A DNA stretch of 64,000 nucleotides from an uncultured Eubacteriales bacterium (GTDB taxonomy: Bacteria; Bacillota; Clostridia; Oscillospirales; Acutalibacteraceae), in NCBI GenBank assembly GCA_910577755.1, contig CAJTNL010000005.1:49752-113751 (forward strand), in the 5' to 3' direction. Every line of letters starts with the position of its first letter. The stretch's first letter is position 1. This document shows positions 54,495 to 63,960 of this stretch, piece by piece. Made by a program: the position numbers and the translations under genes. The notes beneath the pieces were generated by a model. The model saw only the letters and a program-made list of their open reading frames with translations. It did no database searches and was not told the DNA's origin.

Positions 54495-56027
54495 ATGTTC
54501 ACACGTTTAAACAGCATGGGGCTTTATGGAATGGACGCTTTCGGTGTGGAAGTGGAAGCCGACATCGCCAATGGTTTACCCGGATTCGATTTAGTCGGTT
54601 TGCCAGACACCGCCGTAAAAGAATCCCGTGATCGTGTAAGATCTGCTTTAAAAAACTGCAACTTCACCTTTCCTATGAACCGTATTACCATTAACCTGGC
54701 TCCGGCAGATAAACGAAAAGAAGGTCCGATTTATGACCTGCCTATGTTGATTGCAATTTTAATGGCATCGGGACAAATCTCCTGCAACCTTTCTGACTGC
54801 GCAATTATAGGGGAGCTTTCTCTGTCGGGAAACACCCGTCCTATCCGAGGTGTTCTCCCTATGGCTATCCACGCAAAAGAATTAGGATATCGCCGTCTGT
54901 TCGTGCCTGCCGCCAACGGAGCAGAAGCCGCTGCTGTGCAAGGACTAACAGTATATCCAGTCACAGATGTACGGCAATTAATAAATCACTTAACAGGTCA
55001 TACTACAATCTCACCCCAACTACCCCAGGATACACATATACCCTCTCTACACGCTCTACCTGATTTTGCTGATGTACGAGGACAATCAGAAGCCAAACGG
55101 GCCCTTGAAATTGCTGCCGGAGGCGGACATAACGTGCTTTTAATCGGTCCTCCCGGCTCTGGTAAAAGTATGTTAGCAAAACGAATTCCCTCCATTTTGC
55201 CGCCCATGACCTTTGAAGAAACCATTGAGACAACTAAACTGCATTCTATTGCCGGCATTATGCCGCCTGACACTCCTTTGGTTCACACAAGACCTTTTCG
55301 TGCTCCTCATCATACCGTATCTCCCGCAGGACTATCTGGAGGAGGCAGTATACCTCGTCCCGGCGAGATTTCTTTAGCGCATAACGGCGTACTGTTTTTA
55401 GATGAACTTCCGGAATTTTCGAAGCATGCTATGGAGGTCTTGAGACAACCGTTGGAGGATAACACGGTTACAATCTCTCGTATAAACGGCAGCTATACTT
55501 ATCCTTGCTCTGTTATGTTTATAGCCGCTATGAATCCGTGTCCCTGCGGATATTTCGGACATATAAACCGTCGTTGTACTTGTACCTCCTCTATGGTCAA
55601 TCGATATCTTTCACGGGTTTCAGGCCCATTATTAGATCGCTTAGACTTACATATTGAAGTGCCTGCCGTGGATTTTGACGAGCTAACTTATGAGAAAAAA
55701 TCAGAATCATCCGCTAATATCAAAAAACGTGTAGACGCAGCACGCACCATTCAGAATGAACGCTTTCGTAACACCGATATAACCTGTAATGCCAAAATGA
55801 CGCCCTCCTTTTTATACAAACACTGTCAATTAAATCATGCTGCCCGTCAGCTACTAAAAGCTGCTTTTGAAAAACTGGGACTTTCAGCACGAGCATATGA
55901 CCGCGTATTAAAAGTAGCACGTACCATCGCCGATTTAGAAAGCAGCGAGAGCATACAAGCCCACCACGCTGCTGAGGCTGTGCAATATCGCAGCCTCGAC
56001 CGCAAATATTGGAACAAGGAATTATAA
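54495..56027 (+). CDS. comM: YifB/ComM-family Mg-chelatase-like AAA+ ATPase
   Basis: 510 residues: an N-terminal Lon-protease-like domain (GLPGFDLVGLPDTAVKESRD), a central AAA+ ATPase with Walker A GPPGSGKSMLAKR and Walker B LFLDELPEF, a CxC-type zinc insert (NPCPCGYFGH and CTCTS), and a C-terminal lid. ComM is a hexameric helicase that aids branch migration in natural transformation. AAGAGGAG precedes the ATG. Confidence 0.96.
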   Translation: MFTRLNSMGLYGMDAFGVEVEADIANGLPGFDLVGLPDTAVKESRDRVRSALKNCNFTFPMNRITINLAPADKRKEGPIYDLPMLIAILMASGQISCNLSDCAIIGELSLSGNTRPIRGVLPMAIHAKELGYRRLFVPAANGAEAAAVQGLTVYPVTDVRQLINHLTGHTTISPQLPQDTHIPSLHALPDFADVRGQSEAKRALEIAAGGGHNVLLIGPPGSGKSMLAKRIPSILPPMTFEETIETTKLHSIAGIMPPDTPLVHTRPFRAPHHTVSPAGLSGGGSIPRPGEISLAHNGVLFLDELPEFSKHAMEVLRQPLEDNTVTISRINGSYTYPCSVMFIAAMNPCPCGYFGHINRRCTCTSSMVNRYLSRVSGPLLDRLDLHIEVPAVDFDELTYEKKSESSANIKKRVDAARTIQNERFRNTDITCNAKMTPSFLYKHCQLNHAARQLLKAAFEKLGLSARAYDRVLKVARTIADLESSESIQAHHAAEAVQYRSLDRKYWNKEL

Positions 56028-56078
56028 CGTCTAATACCAAAATGGGACTATGCAGATATATTAAACCCTGATGCAAAA

Positions 56079-56597
56079 TCAAAAAAATAAGCGTACTGTT
56101 AAAACAGACATAATATAACCCGTTGTATCTGCCATTAATGCAGCCGGAATAGCATGACGGGTTTTTTTGATACCAACAGAACCAAAATAAACGGCAATGG
56201 CATAAAAAGTGGTCTCGGTTGAACCCATCATTACAGAAGCCACCCGTCCAATAAAACTGTCTGCTCCGTTGGTTTGGAATATATCCGTTAAAATGGCAGT
56301 AGAACCGCTTCCGGAAACAGGCCGCAGCAGCGCAAGAGGCAATACTTGCGCCGGAAACCCTAAAAAATTTGCAACAGGCGCAACCCAATTTGTGAATAGT
56401 TCTAACGCACCGGAAGCGCTCAGCATCGTGACCGCCATAATCAGGCCAACTAAAGAAGGTAAAATAGACACAGATGATTGAAAACCCTCTTTAGCTCCTG
56501 CAATAAAGGTATCAAACAACGGTACCCGTTTCACCAGTCCAAATACAACGATAATACAAATCACAACTGGTACTATATAAACACTAAACCTATCCAT
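56079..56597 (-). CDS. spmB: Spore maturation protein B
   Basis: 172 residues, polytopic, Gate (nucleoside-recognition-like) domain: VTMLSASGALELFTNW and PVSGSGSTAILTDI, typical of SpmB. With SpmA it lowers spore core water content. AAAGGAG precedes the ATG; 12 bases after spmA. Confidence 0.94.
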   Translation of the reverse strand: MDRFSVYIVPVVICIIVVFGLVKRVPLFDTFIAGAKEGFQSSVSILPSLVGLIMAVTMLSASGALELFTNWVAPVANFLGFPAQVLPLALLRPVSGSGSTAILTDIFQTNGADSFIGRVASVMMGSTETTFYAIAVYFGSVGIKKTRHAIPAALMADTTGYIMSVLTVRLFF

Positions 56598-56609
56598 ATT
56601 TCAGCTCCT

Positions 56610-57203
56610 TTAACTCAATCTGCGCTTTTGATAACGGCCTTGCAATAATTTTGCAACAAGAACGCCTACAATTAGCGATACAACCGATGCTACCCAAACT
56701 GCCGGCAAAATATCAAAAGGAAACTGAGCGCCATACTGTACACGCAGAGCCCCCATAAAAGTGGGGATCAGCTGTATGGAGGCTGTATTGATAACAACGA
56801 ACATAATCATACTGTTATTGGCGACAACAGAGTCAGGATTATTTTTTTGCATTTCTTTCATAGCCGCAATTCCCAATGGAGTTGCCGCATTACCTAAACC
56901 TAAAAAGTTAGCAGCCATGTTCATAGAGACCGCTTTTAACGCACTACTGCCCGAACCATAATCGGGAAATAGCCATTTTAACAGCGGGTAGAATGCTTTG
57001 CACAAAACAGTTGTTAAACCTCCAGCGTCTGCAATTTTCATAAAGCCGGTCCATGCACACATCATACCTAATGTGCCGATTATTAGCTCTACTGCATTGC
57101 CGGCTCCATTCATAACCGCTTCCGAAAGCTCGGGCATTCTACCAGTAAAGATTGCACATACAAAGCTAATTAAAATTAAACCTGCCCATATTACATTTAA
57201 CAT
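56610..57203 (-). CDS. spmA: Spore maturation protein A
   Basis: 197 residues, Gate domain membrane protein with the SpmA motifs MNMAANFLGLGNAATPLGI and NTASIQLIP. In Bacillus spmA and spmB form an operon with the carboxypeptidase gene dacB; here dac genes are elsewhere in the window. AGAGGTG precedes the ATG; a sigma-E-like motif lies upstream. Confidence 0.95.
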   Translation of the reverse strand: MLNVIWAGLILISFVCAIFTGRMPELSEAVMNGAGNAVELIIGTLGMMCAWTGFMKIADAGGLTTVLCKAFYPLLKWLFPDYGSGSSALKAVSMNMAANFLGLGNAATPLGIAAMKEMQKNNPDSVVANNSMIMFVVINTASIQLIPTFMGALRVQYGAQFPFDILPAVWVASVVSLIVGVLVAKLLQGRYQKRRLS

Positions 57204-57220
57204 GCTTTACACCTCTACAA

Positions 57221-57249
57221 TAGGTATGTATTATAGGACGAGTTTATGA
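57221..57249 (-). promoter_or_regulatory. Sigma-E-like promoter candidate for spmAB
   Basis: TCATAAA, 14 bases, CATACCTA on the minus strand, 17 bases before the spmA start. Partial fit; in Bacillus the spmA operon is sigma-E dependent. Confidence 0.4.
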
Positions 57250-57287
57250 ATTTTTTTTAAATTATGTTCGACAGAAATTAAGGGCTA

Positions 57288-57316
57288 TTGACATTTATTG
57301 TAAAAAAAGGTATAAT
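57288..57316 (+). promoter_or_regulatory. Perfect consensus promoter of abrB
   Basis: TTGACA, 17 bases, TATAAT on the plus strand; 63 bases before the start codon. Confidence 0.85.
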
Positions 57317-57379
57317 TGCGACGTACAATAAAATAATTGTAGTAAAAAGAAAAACGATAACTAATAAGGAGGAATTTAC

Positions 57380-57643
57380 TTGAAATCAACAGGCATTGTA
57401 AGAAAAGTAGATGAATTGGGACGAATTGTTCTTCCCAAAGAACTCAGACAGACCCTAAACATCAGAGAGAGAGACCCCATTGAAATATTTGTGGATAACT
57501 CTTCCATTGTATTGCAAAAATATGAGCCAGCATGCATGTTTTGCAACAATACCAATGGAATGGTTCAATATAAGGGTCGCAATATCTGCCAAGAGTGTCT
57601 GAGAGCAATCGAGGATGAAGCTCGAAAAAATAATAAACTGTAA
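57380..57643 (+). CDS. abrB: AbrB-family transition-state regulator
   Basis: 87 residues. The N-terminal swapped-hairpin DNA-binding domain reads STGIVRKVDELGRIVLPKEL; the C-terminal half has CMFCNN...CQEC, a zinc-type pair usual in clostridial AbrB. The start is TTG (57380) after GGAGG. AbrB holds back stationary-phase and sporulation genes during growth. Single-gene transcript with a consensus promoter and a terminator. Confidence 0.93.
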   Translation: MKSTGIVRKVDELGRIVLPKELRQTLNIRERDPIEIFVDNSSIVLQKYEPACMFCNNTNGMVQYKGRNICQECLRAIEDEARKNNKL

Positions 57644-57645
57644 TT

Positions 57646-57694
57646 AAAATAAAATCCGCAGACTGATAAAAAAACAGTCTGCGGATTTTATTTT
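57646..57694. terminator. Bidirectional terminator between abrB and the HD gene
   Basis: A perfect 20-base stem (57646-57665 and 57675-57694) with a 9-base A-rich loop, A run at one side and T run at the other; it lies between convergent genes, three bases after the abrB stop. Confidence 0.93.
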
Positions 57695-57699
57695 AATTT

Positions 57700-58380
57700 T
57701 TATAAAATGCGTGCGTCATTTATCACGATTTGAAATTTCAATTCTAAAAAATCAGCAGCTTTTCTACACAGAACCATGCGCGTTAAAAAAATTTCAAAAT
57801 ATTCAATCACCGGACAAATCTCTGTATCAATCATTAACAGCAACCGTGCTACTTTTTGTTCCTTATCAATTTGTATCGTTGATTTTTCTACTGCATAATT
57901 CACCCGATCATGGATATCATTAGCTACCGTTTCCTTATTGCGTACTCTAGTACGACGCACATCACTTTTATCAGCTAAAATTAATGCCGCGGCAATAGGA
58001 TTCACAGCGGTTGCAGTTCCCTCATCATGGTTACCAATAGCTGCAATAATTTGACTGATTTCTTTAGGTGGCATACCTAACCTGGTTAATATATCAAATG
58101 CCATAAGCGCTCCTGAATGGGCATGATCTACACGATTAATTACATTACCTATATCATGCATATAACCTGCAATCGCTGCTAGTTCACAGGTTCGCCTATC
58201 ATACCCCAAATCGTATAAAATTTGACGGGCCTGCACTGCGCTTCTCTTTAAATGTGCAAATCCATGCTCTGTATAGTGCATCACACCTAAGTATTCATTT
58301 CCTTTAGTAATATATTCTCGAATTTCTTCATTTTGTTCAATATCTTTTAATGTCATCACATTTTTTCTCTGTTGCTCCAC
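57700..58380 (-). CDS. HD-domain phosphohydrolase
   Basis: From the GTG at 58380 (AGGGGAT eight bases upstream) 226 residues; the frame reaches 58434, inside pepV. HD motif residues H...HD...D: HGFAHLKR, AGYMHDIGN, GNHDEGTA and ADKSDVRR. HD proteins hydrolyse phosphate esters of nucleotides. It is close to DUF/HDIG proteins in Clostridia; substrate unknown. It overlaps the 3' end of no gene if started at 58380, and lies 14 bases after pepV. Confidence 0.82.
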   Translation of the reverse strand: MEQQRKNVMTLKDIEQNEEIREYITKGNEYLGVMHYTEHGFAHLKRSAVQARQILYDLGYDRRTCELAAIAGYMHDIGNVINRVDHAHSGALMAFDILTRLGMPPKEISQIIAAIGNHDEGTATAVNPIAAALILADKSDVRRTRVRNKETVANDIHDRVNYAVEKSTIQIDKEQKVARLLLMIDTEICPVIEYFEIFLTRMVLCRKAADFLELKFQIVINDARIL

Positions 58381-58394
58381 TATCCTATCCCCTA

Positions 58395-59777
58395 TCAAGG
58401 CTCTGTTACCATTAAATACATCGCCTGTAAACAAATTTCTCCATGCTTCATAAACCGTTTCAGCTCAATATGCTCATTGGCATTGTGCATATTACGGTCA
58501 GGCTCATCTGGAAATAAAGGACCAAAAGCCACACATTTACCTTCTGCTGCACGCGCATAAGTGCCTCCTCCCGTTGCGTATAGTTTCGCCTCCTGACCTG
58601 TTACAGTTTGATATGCTTTTTTCAATAACAAAATAAACGGTGTGTCCTCATCCATATACAATGGTAAATTCAAATGGTGCAAATCAAGCGTCATATTATA
58701 CCGCTCCGCTTCCAACCTAATTTGCTCCATAATTGCGTTTCCATCCGCTGTAACCGGATACCGAATATCAATACTTACTTTCGCTGTTTTTTGGAACACT
58801 TGTACTTTACCAACATTACAAGTCAGTGCACCTGAAAGTAAATCCTCTTGTTTAATACCAAGAGTCTCACCGTCTAACTGCATATGAATCTGTTCATGAA
58901 TAAAGGTTAATACATTGCCCAACTGTTGCGCCGTAAACACACGAAACAATAATTCAATAAGATGTGTTGCCGCATTTATACCTGTCTCTGGTTGCATTGC
59001 ATGCGCTGCTTTACCCACGGATTGCAGCAATACTCCGCCTTTATGTTTAGTAACAGTCACACTACCCTCTGTCTGCTCACACAATCTTTCCAGTCTTATT
59101 GCCTCTTCTTCCGTACAAAAAATATCTGCTTGTGCACCGTTTGGTACTGCATTGATGACCGTTCCAGCCTCAAATCGTTCTATAATTGTTCCATTATTTT
59201 CTGCCGCACAGAGCGAAAATTGTAGAATCCCCTTCTCTCTATTACAAATACCATATTCCGCATCCGGAGTAAATCCTTGATCTGGTAACGGTTCCCTACG
59301 AAAATACATGCGTAAATCATCCATACCTACCTCTTCACCTGCACCAAAAATAACCCTCAATCTGCGTCTAGGCTCTATGCCAGCATCTTTTAACGCTTTT
59401 AAACAATACAATGCCATCATCGCTGCACCTTTGTCGTCTAACACCCCACGTCCAAATAAAAGGTCACCCTCTTGGGTCAACATAAAAGGCTCGCTGTGCC
59501 AACCTGTGCCAGCAGGTACCACATCCACATGCGCCATCACCGCAGACATCTTTTCACCTACCCCAAACTCTGCATGACCAGCATAGTTCTCTACATTACA
59601 AGTTTCAAAGCCCATTTCTTCAGCTAAAGCTAAAACAAAATGTAGCGCATCAGCTGAGGCTTTTCCATAGGGATACCCCTCTGTTGCCACAGTACAAACA
59701 GAAGGAATGGCTACCAGCTTTGCCAAATTATATATCAATTCTTTTTCATATTGGTAAATACGGGAACCAAAATACAT
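58395..59777 (-). CDS. pepV: Dipeptidase PepV-like, M20 family
   Basis: From the ATG at 59777 460 residues. Zinc motifs AHVDVVPAG, GRGVLDDKG and GAGEEVGMDD, with the M20 dimerisation domain in the middle. It hydrolyses dipeptides in the cytoplasm. GAGGAG lies eight bases before this ATG; an ATG two codons earlier is too close. It is followed by the HD gene on the same transcript. Confidence 0.93.
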   Translation of the reverse strand: MYFGSRIYQYEKELIYNLAKLVAIPSVCTVATEGYPYGKASADALHFVLALAEEMGFETCNVENYAGHAEFGVGEKMSAVMAHVDVVPAGTGWHSEPFMLTQEGDLLFGRGVLDDKGAAMMALYCLKALKDAGIEPRRRLRVIFGAGEEVGMDDLRMYFRREPLPDQGFTPDAEYGICNREKGILQFSLCAAENNGTIIERFEAGTVINAVPNGAQADIFCTEEEAIRLERLCEQTEGSVTVTKHKGGVLLQSVGKAAHAMQPETGINAATHLIELLFRVFTAQQLGNVLTFIHEQIHMQLDGETLGIKQEDLLSGALTCNVGKVQVFQKTAKVSIDIRYPVTADGNAIMEQIRLEAERYNMTLDLHHLNLPLYMDEDTPFILLLKKAYQTVTGQEAKLYATGGGTYARAAEGKCVAFGPLFPDEPDRNMHNANEHIELKRFMKHGEICLQAMYLMVTEP

Positions 59778-59783
59778 GTACAT

Positions 59784-60016
59784 CGCTCCTCTCTATGAAA
59801 AATTATACCATACTTTACCCAAATTCATACATAAAATCATAACTTAAAAAAGTACTTTCTTTCTATCAAAAGCCTTTGTTTATAACGGCACATTATTTAT
59901 AGACCGGTATCTTTTTTAAAAACGTAGAAGTCTTCTTTACTACTACCAAATGTTAGTGAGCATCTTGCATTTCTATATAACACATATTATTTTAATTGCT
60001 ACTTTATTTGAACATA
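59784..60016. other. AT-rich intergenic, nothing recognised
   Basis: Part of the 386-base gap between pepV and galE. No ribosome site with open frame, no RNA fold of note; the galE terminator lies at its right end. Confidence 0.5.
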
Positions 60017-60071
60017 GAAAAACCTGCGGAACATAACGCATTCACTATAAATGAGCGTATTCATCCGCAGG
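60017..60071 (-). terminator. Terminator after galE
   Basis: Arms CCTGCGGA/TCCGCAGG with a partly paired centre, followed by TTTTTC on the minus strand, about 100 bases after the galE stop. Confidence 0.8.
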
Positions 60072-60169
60072 AGCAGAATAAGTTTATGAAAGGAACAACT
60101 TTAACACAGATATCTTATTTGCACATACAAAAAATTTACTGATACAACTTGCCCGCCATATATGCTACA

Positions 60170-61183
60170 TTAATCATCATATCCGTTGGGATTCATTTGT
60201 TGCCAACGCCAGGTATCTGCACACATATCATCTATATTTTTTGTTGCACGCCAATCCAACTCAATTACTGCCTTTTCAGGGTCGGCATAACAAACCGGAA
60301 CGTCCCCTTCTCTACGAGCAATAACCTCGTAAGGAATTTTTTTGCCAACAACTCTTTCAAAAGCGTGGAGCATTTCAAATACAGAATATCCCTGTCCGGT
60401 TCCCAAATTATAAATCTGCAAACCGCATGGCGTGTCAAACTTTTTTAACGCAGCAACGTGACCTTTGGCTAAATCTACCACATGTATAAAATCACGTACG
60501 CCTGTACCGTCTTTGGTATCATAATCACTGCCGAATACGTTTAATTTTTCAAGTTTCCCAATAGCAACCTGTGAAATATATGGCATCAAATTATTAGGAA
60601 TTCCGTTAGGATCCTCACCAATTCTACCGCTTTCATGCGCACCAACAGGATTAAAATATCTTAAAATTACAGGGTTTAAAGCAGTATCTGCTTTGGCAAC
60701 ATCTTGTAAAATCTGTTCCAACATCAGCTTTGTGGTACCATAAGGATTTGTTGTCGACAATGGAAAATCTTCTTTAATAGGCATTTTGGCAGGGTTACCA
60801 TATACCGTTGCAGAAGAACTAAACACTAAATTTTTGACTTCAAACTCATTCATAACCTCTAATAACGCCAAAGTAGAAATCAAATTATTATCATAATATT
60901 TTAAAGGTACTTGTACAGACTCACCGACTGCTTTTAAGCCGGCAAAATGAATCACCGCATCTATATGCTCTTTTTCAAAAATCTTGTTCAGCGTTTCTTT
61001 ATCACGAACATCCGCTTCATAAAAAGTAAACGTTTTTTGTGTAAGCTCCTTAATACGATTCAGCACCGCTGGCTTACTGTTATAAAAGTTATCAACTACC
61101 ACAACCTCATAACCTGTTTGCAGTAATTCCACACAAGTATGACTGCCTATATAACCGGCCCCGCCTGTCACTAAAACTTTCAT
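60170..61183 (-). CDS. galE: UDP-glucose 4-epimerase
   Basis: From the ATG at 61183 (AGAGGTT upstream) 337 residues, usual for GalE. NAD motif VTGGAGYIGSHTC, catalytic serine context SSSATVYG and the YxxxK in NPYGTTK. It converts UDP-glucose and UDP-galactose for envelope sugars. It has its own promoter and terminator; no other sugar genes are near. Confidence 0.96.
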   Translation of the reverse strand: MKVLVTGGAGYIGSHTCVELLQTGYEVVVVDNFYNSKPAVLNRIKELTQKTFTFYEADVRDKETLNKIFEKEHIDAVIHFAGLKAVGESVQVPLKYYDNNLISTLALLEVMNEFEVKNLVFSSSATVYGNPAKMPIKEDFPLSTTNPYGTTKLMLEQILQDVAKADTALNPVILRYFNPVGAHESGRIGEDPNGIPNNLMPYISQVAIGKLEKLNVFGSDYDTKDGTGVRDFIHVVDLAKGHVAALKKFDTPCGLQIYNLGTGQGYSVFEMLHAFERVVGKKIPYEVIARREGDVPVCYADPEKAVIELDWRATKNIDDMCADTWRWQQMNPNGYDD

Positions 61184-61225
61184 ATCATGAACCTCTTTGT
61201 TTATCAAAATTTTCTATTTCAGTTT

Positions 61226-61255
61226 ATCATAATCCTTACATAATGTCGACTGCAA
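61226..61255 (-). promoter_or_regulatory. Promoter candidate of galE
   Basis: TTGCAG, 18 bases, TATGAT on the minus strand, 43 bases before the start. Confidence 0.4.
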
Positions 61256-61481
61256 AATCCCTCAACCTCATCAACATGTTTTGTTTAAATTGTGCAAATA
61301 AAATCAATTTATCTCTATTAAACCATAAAATTATGACATATTTATTAACGCAATAATCAATATATCCACATTACACCGATTGATAGCAAGTAAAAATTTC
61401 CATTTCATATAGACTATGTTTTTGTATAACCCTCTTTATTCTGCACATAATTTTGTTATTACTTGAAATAAGGGGATCGTT

Positions 61482-61847
61482 ATGTACCGAACTGTCCGAT
61501 TATTTTTTGCCGGAAGTTCTATATACCCGGCAATAGAATTGCTCTACAGAAGAAAAACGCATATTTCTATGGCAATGGCCGGCGGGAGCAGCTTATGTAT
61601 AATTGATAAAATATGCAACGGATTATTAAAACAAAAGAGGTTACCTGTAAAATGTATAGCAGGTTCTTTCATCATTACCAGTGTTGAACTGGTGACAGGA
61701 TTAATCGTAAATGTTTATATGAAAAAAAATGTGTGGGACTATTCTAATCTTCCTATGAATATGAAAGGGCAGGTTTGCCTGCCCTTTACTATCGCTTGGG
61801 GACTAATTACAATTCCTGCACTTACACTCTGCAAGTTTGTCAAGTAA
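61482..61847 (+). CDS. Small polytopic membrane protein, PF06541-like (putative ABC permease)
   Basis: 121 residues with three or four hydrophobic segments and the motif RRKTHISMAMAGG typical of the PF06541 putative ABC-transporter family; that family is often twice this length, so it is a short member. AAGGGGAT precedes the ATG. A perfect 10-base hairpin lies within the gene (61764-61787). No ATPase gene is adjacent. Function unknown. Confidence 0.75.
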   Translation: MYRTVRLFFAGSSIYPAIELLYRRKTHISMAMAGGSSLCIIDKICNGLLKQKRLPVKCIAGSFIITSVELVTGLIVNVYMKKNVWDYSNLPMNMKGQVCLPFTIAWGLITIPALTLCKFVK

Positions 61848-61926
61848 AAATAAAAACACGTGAGCAAGCATTTAAAACCCTCTATATTAACTATTGGGAT
61901 TAATATATTTTATTTAATAACACATC

Positions 61927-62166
61927 TTATTCTCTATTTCCATCATTCACTATGTGGTGTCTCTGATTTTTTGTCTTTTTTCTGACAAACCTTACAATCA
62001 AAAAATCTGTTGCAGTACCTAAAACTACTCCGATAGATACCCCAATAGCAACACCGATTGCCAGATTATCAAATACGTAATGACCAATCAATCCACCACC
62101 AATTGCACCTACAGCCACGCCGATAGAGGCACCTGATAAAATTGTGCTTCGTTTTTTTTCATCCAT
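61927..62166 (-). CDS. Small glycine-rich two-segment membrane protein, 79 residues
   Basis: Two hydrophobic, glycine-rich segments (GASIGVAVGAIGGGLIGHYV and AIGVAIGVSIGVVLGTATDF) joined by a short turn, then a basic tail RKKTKNQRHH. Such glycine-zipper hairpins occur in many small envelope proteins. TAGGAG lies ten bases before the ATG. I do not recognise a named family. It is alone between galE-side genes and the surface protein relic. Confidence 0.7.
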   Translation of the reverse strand: MDEKKRSTILSGASIGVAVGAIGGGLIGHYVFDNLAIGVAIGVSIGVVLGTATDFLIVRFVRKKTKNQRHHIVNDGNRE

Positions 62167-62410
62167 CTGCTTGTTTCTCCTAACACCTTTTATTTTCGAT
62201 TACGCACCCATAAAAGTGATAATTCAACATATTTATTATACAAGATATTTTGCCATAAAACTACGTACAATTAAAACAAAAATACAGTCTATTTTTAGAC
62301 TATATTCTTTATAGAAAATAATCTATATCGAATAAAGTAAGCGTATACTATTATTCTGCACAAATACACGCTCATAGACAAAGTACTGGTAACAGTAATT
62401 TTATACTGGT

Positions 62411-63606
62411 CTATCTAAAAAACAGGCAGCTATCTGCCGCCTGTTTTTTTAATGCAATAATTGCTGCCGTGCCTGCAAGCGTTGTTGCTGCCAATAGTCC
62501 GGCTATATTTTCATCGTCTCCTGTCCGGACAAAGTTTACGTTTTCTTGATCACGATTTTGTACGTACATTTCATTTTGTTGTCCTGGTTTTTGAACCTGT
62601 TCTGCATTTGCTAAGATTCGATTCAGAACCAATCTTAACACCTCAGTGGCTTGTACAATTTCTGCCTGCGTAGCATTTGGATTTGCTAAAATTGCTTTCG
62701 CATTTTCCAAAGCTGTAAGCATTTCATCCCAACTTGGATCATTTCGATATTTGTCTGCATTTGCTACCACTGATTGTGCTGTTAGAATCATGGACTCAAG
62801 ACCACGCTTATCAACATTGTTTAATGCATCGTTTACTTTTAAACCAGCTCTTGCACTAACTAATACTGTATAGATATAATCCATTTCTGCTTTATCAGAA
62901 GTCGGGTCATTATAAATAGCTAGCGCTTGAGCGAATGCGGTATTAAAAGCCTCTACACCTTCTATAAATATCGTTGTATCAATTCCTTTACATTCCGTAA
63001 TCAACTGGGCTAACATTGCTCTGGAGATTTCGTGCTCTGCACTTTGGCGCGCTGTTTCCAAATTATTTAATACCGTTTGATATTCCTCTTTGGTTACATT
63101 CGACTTATTAACAATTTGTTGAGCTACTAAAATCTGATTATTCAGATTTGCACGATTTGTCGGAGATAACTTTTCTGCACCATTACCAGATAATACAGCC
63201 TGAGCCTTATCAATAGACGCTTTAATCGCTTCCACAAAGCTATTGAGGTCTTCTTTAAAGTTAGCTTGTAAGACGATATTGCTGTTTGCCTGGAATGTGT
63301 AAGAAGCAGAAGTACTTACTTCAGCTCCTGTGGCATCTGTCCAATTTACAAAAGCATAACCTGCATTCGGCGTTGCTGTTAATGTAATTTGATCTTCTTC
63401 TAAGCAGGCTATCGGGTTTGTTACTGGCGTTCCGTCTTGTGTAACTGTTCCTCCGTTATTCGGAGAAGTCGTTACTGTTACTTGCTGTTTTGCTACTAAT
63501 GCATTTTTTGCCTCGGTTAATGCTGTACGGGCATCCTCTACTGTTGTTTTATTAGTAGCAGTATTATACGCCGCCTCTGCTTCTGCAAGTGGATGTATAC
63601 TAAAAA
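62411..63606 (-). pseudogene. Truncated surface repeat protein (FIVAR-like), 5' end cut by an IS element
   Basis: The open frame continues upstream of the GTG at 63235 to 63619, where it meets a stop inside the IS end, so the beginning is missing. In order the remaining part has: a FIVAR-like helix, an InlB-type beta repeat with the TATPNAGYAFVNWTD motif, two or more FIVAR-like helical repeats, a hydrophobic C-terminal segment preceded by FVRTGDDENIAG, and a basic end. The C-terminus resembles a sortase signal with an atypical motif in place of LPXTG. The 3' end runs into its own terminator. The rest of the gene may lie beyond the IS. Confidence 0.8.
62415..62450 (-). terminator. Terminator overlapping the end of the surface protein gene
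   Basis: Stem AAAAAACAGGC/GCCTGTTTTTT, T-rich on the minus strand; it contains the last codons and nearly reaches the stop at 62411. Confidence 0.75.
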
Positions 63607-63623
63607 TGGATGTATACTAAAAA
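63590..63623. repeat. Perfect 17-base tandem repeat at the IS boundary
   Basis: TGGATGTATACTAAAAA occurs twice in a row (63590-63606 and 63607-63623). The second copy is followed by GTGGACAG, typical of IS3-family left ends. A target-site duplication of IS3 elements is only three to four bases, so this is something else, perhaps a remnant of an earlier IS end. Confidence 0.85.
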
Positions 63624-63676
63624 GTGGACAGAAAAAGATAGAATAAAGACGACAAATAAAAGAAAGGAAAAAAGCA

Positions 63677-63960
63677 ATGGGGAATTACCGAAAATATGAT
63701 GAAGATTTTAAGCAAAGCCTAGTAAATTTATACCATGGTGGTAAAACACAAACGGAACTATGTAAGGAGAATATGGAGTATCCAATTCTCCTTTAGCTAA
63801 ATGGATCAAACTTTACTCTCAAGTACGGGTAGATGAAGAAACTGTTATGACAGCAAAGCAAATTCGTGAGCTCCAAAAGAAAAATGCTCTTTTAGAAGAG
63901 GAGAATCTGATCTTAAAAAAAGCGATTACCATCTTCACACCACACTCAAACAAAGACTAA
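63677..63960 (+). pseudogene. IS3 transposase orfA with a frameshift
   Basis: The start MGNYRKYDEDFKQSLVNLYH is a typical IS3 OrfA helix-turn-helix N-terminus, with AGAAAGGA upstream. After KENM the frame is lost and a TAG follows at 63794-63796; the other frame continues from 63775 as GVSNSPLAKWIKLYSQ with a leucine-zipper-like end and stops at 63958-63960. A single-base loss near 63770 explains this. In this state no full OrfA or OrfAB can form unless the reading slips. Confidence 0.8.

Noticed and set aside
55720..56388. 222-residue minus-strand frame across comM and spmB
   Set aside because: It is antisense to comM and in another frame of spmB, and its composition is not protein-like.
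63590..63623. 17-base repeat as an IS target-site duplication
   Set aside because: IS3 elements duplicate three or four bases and the two copies lie on the same side of the element.
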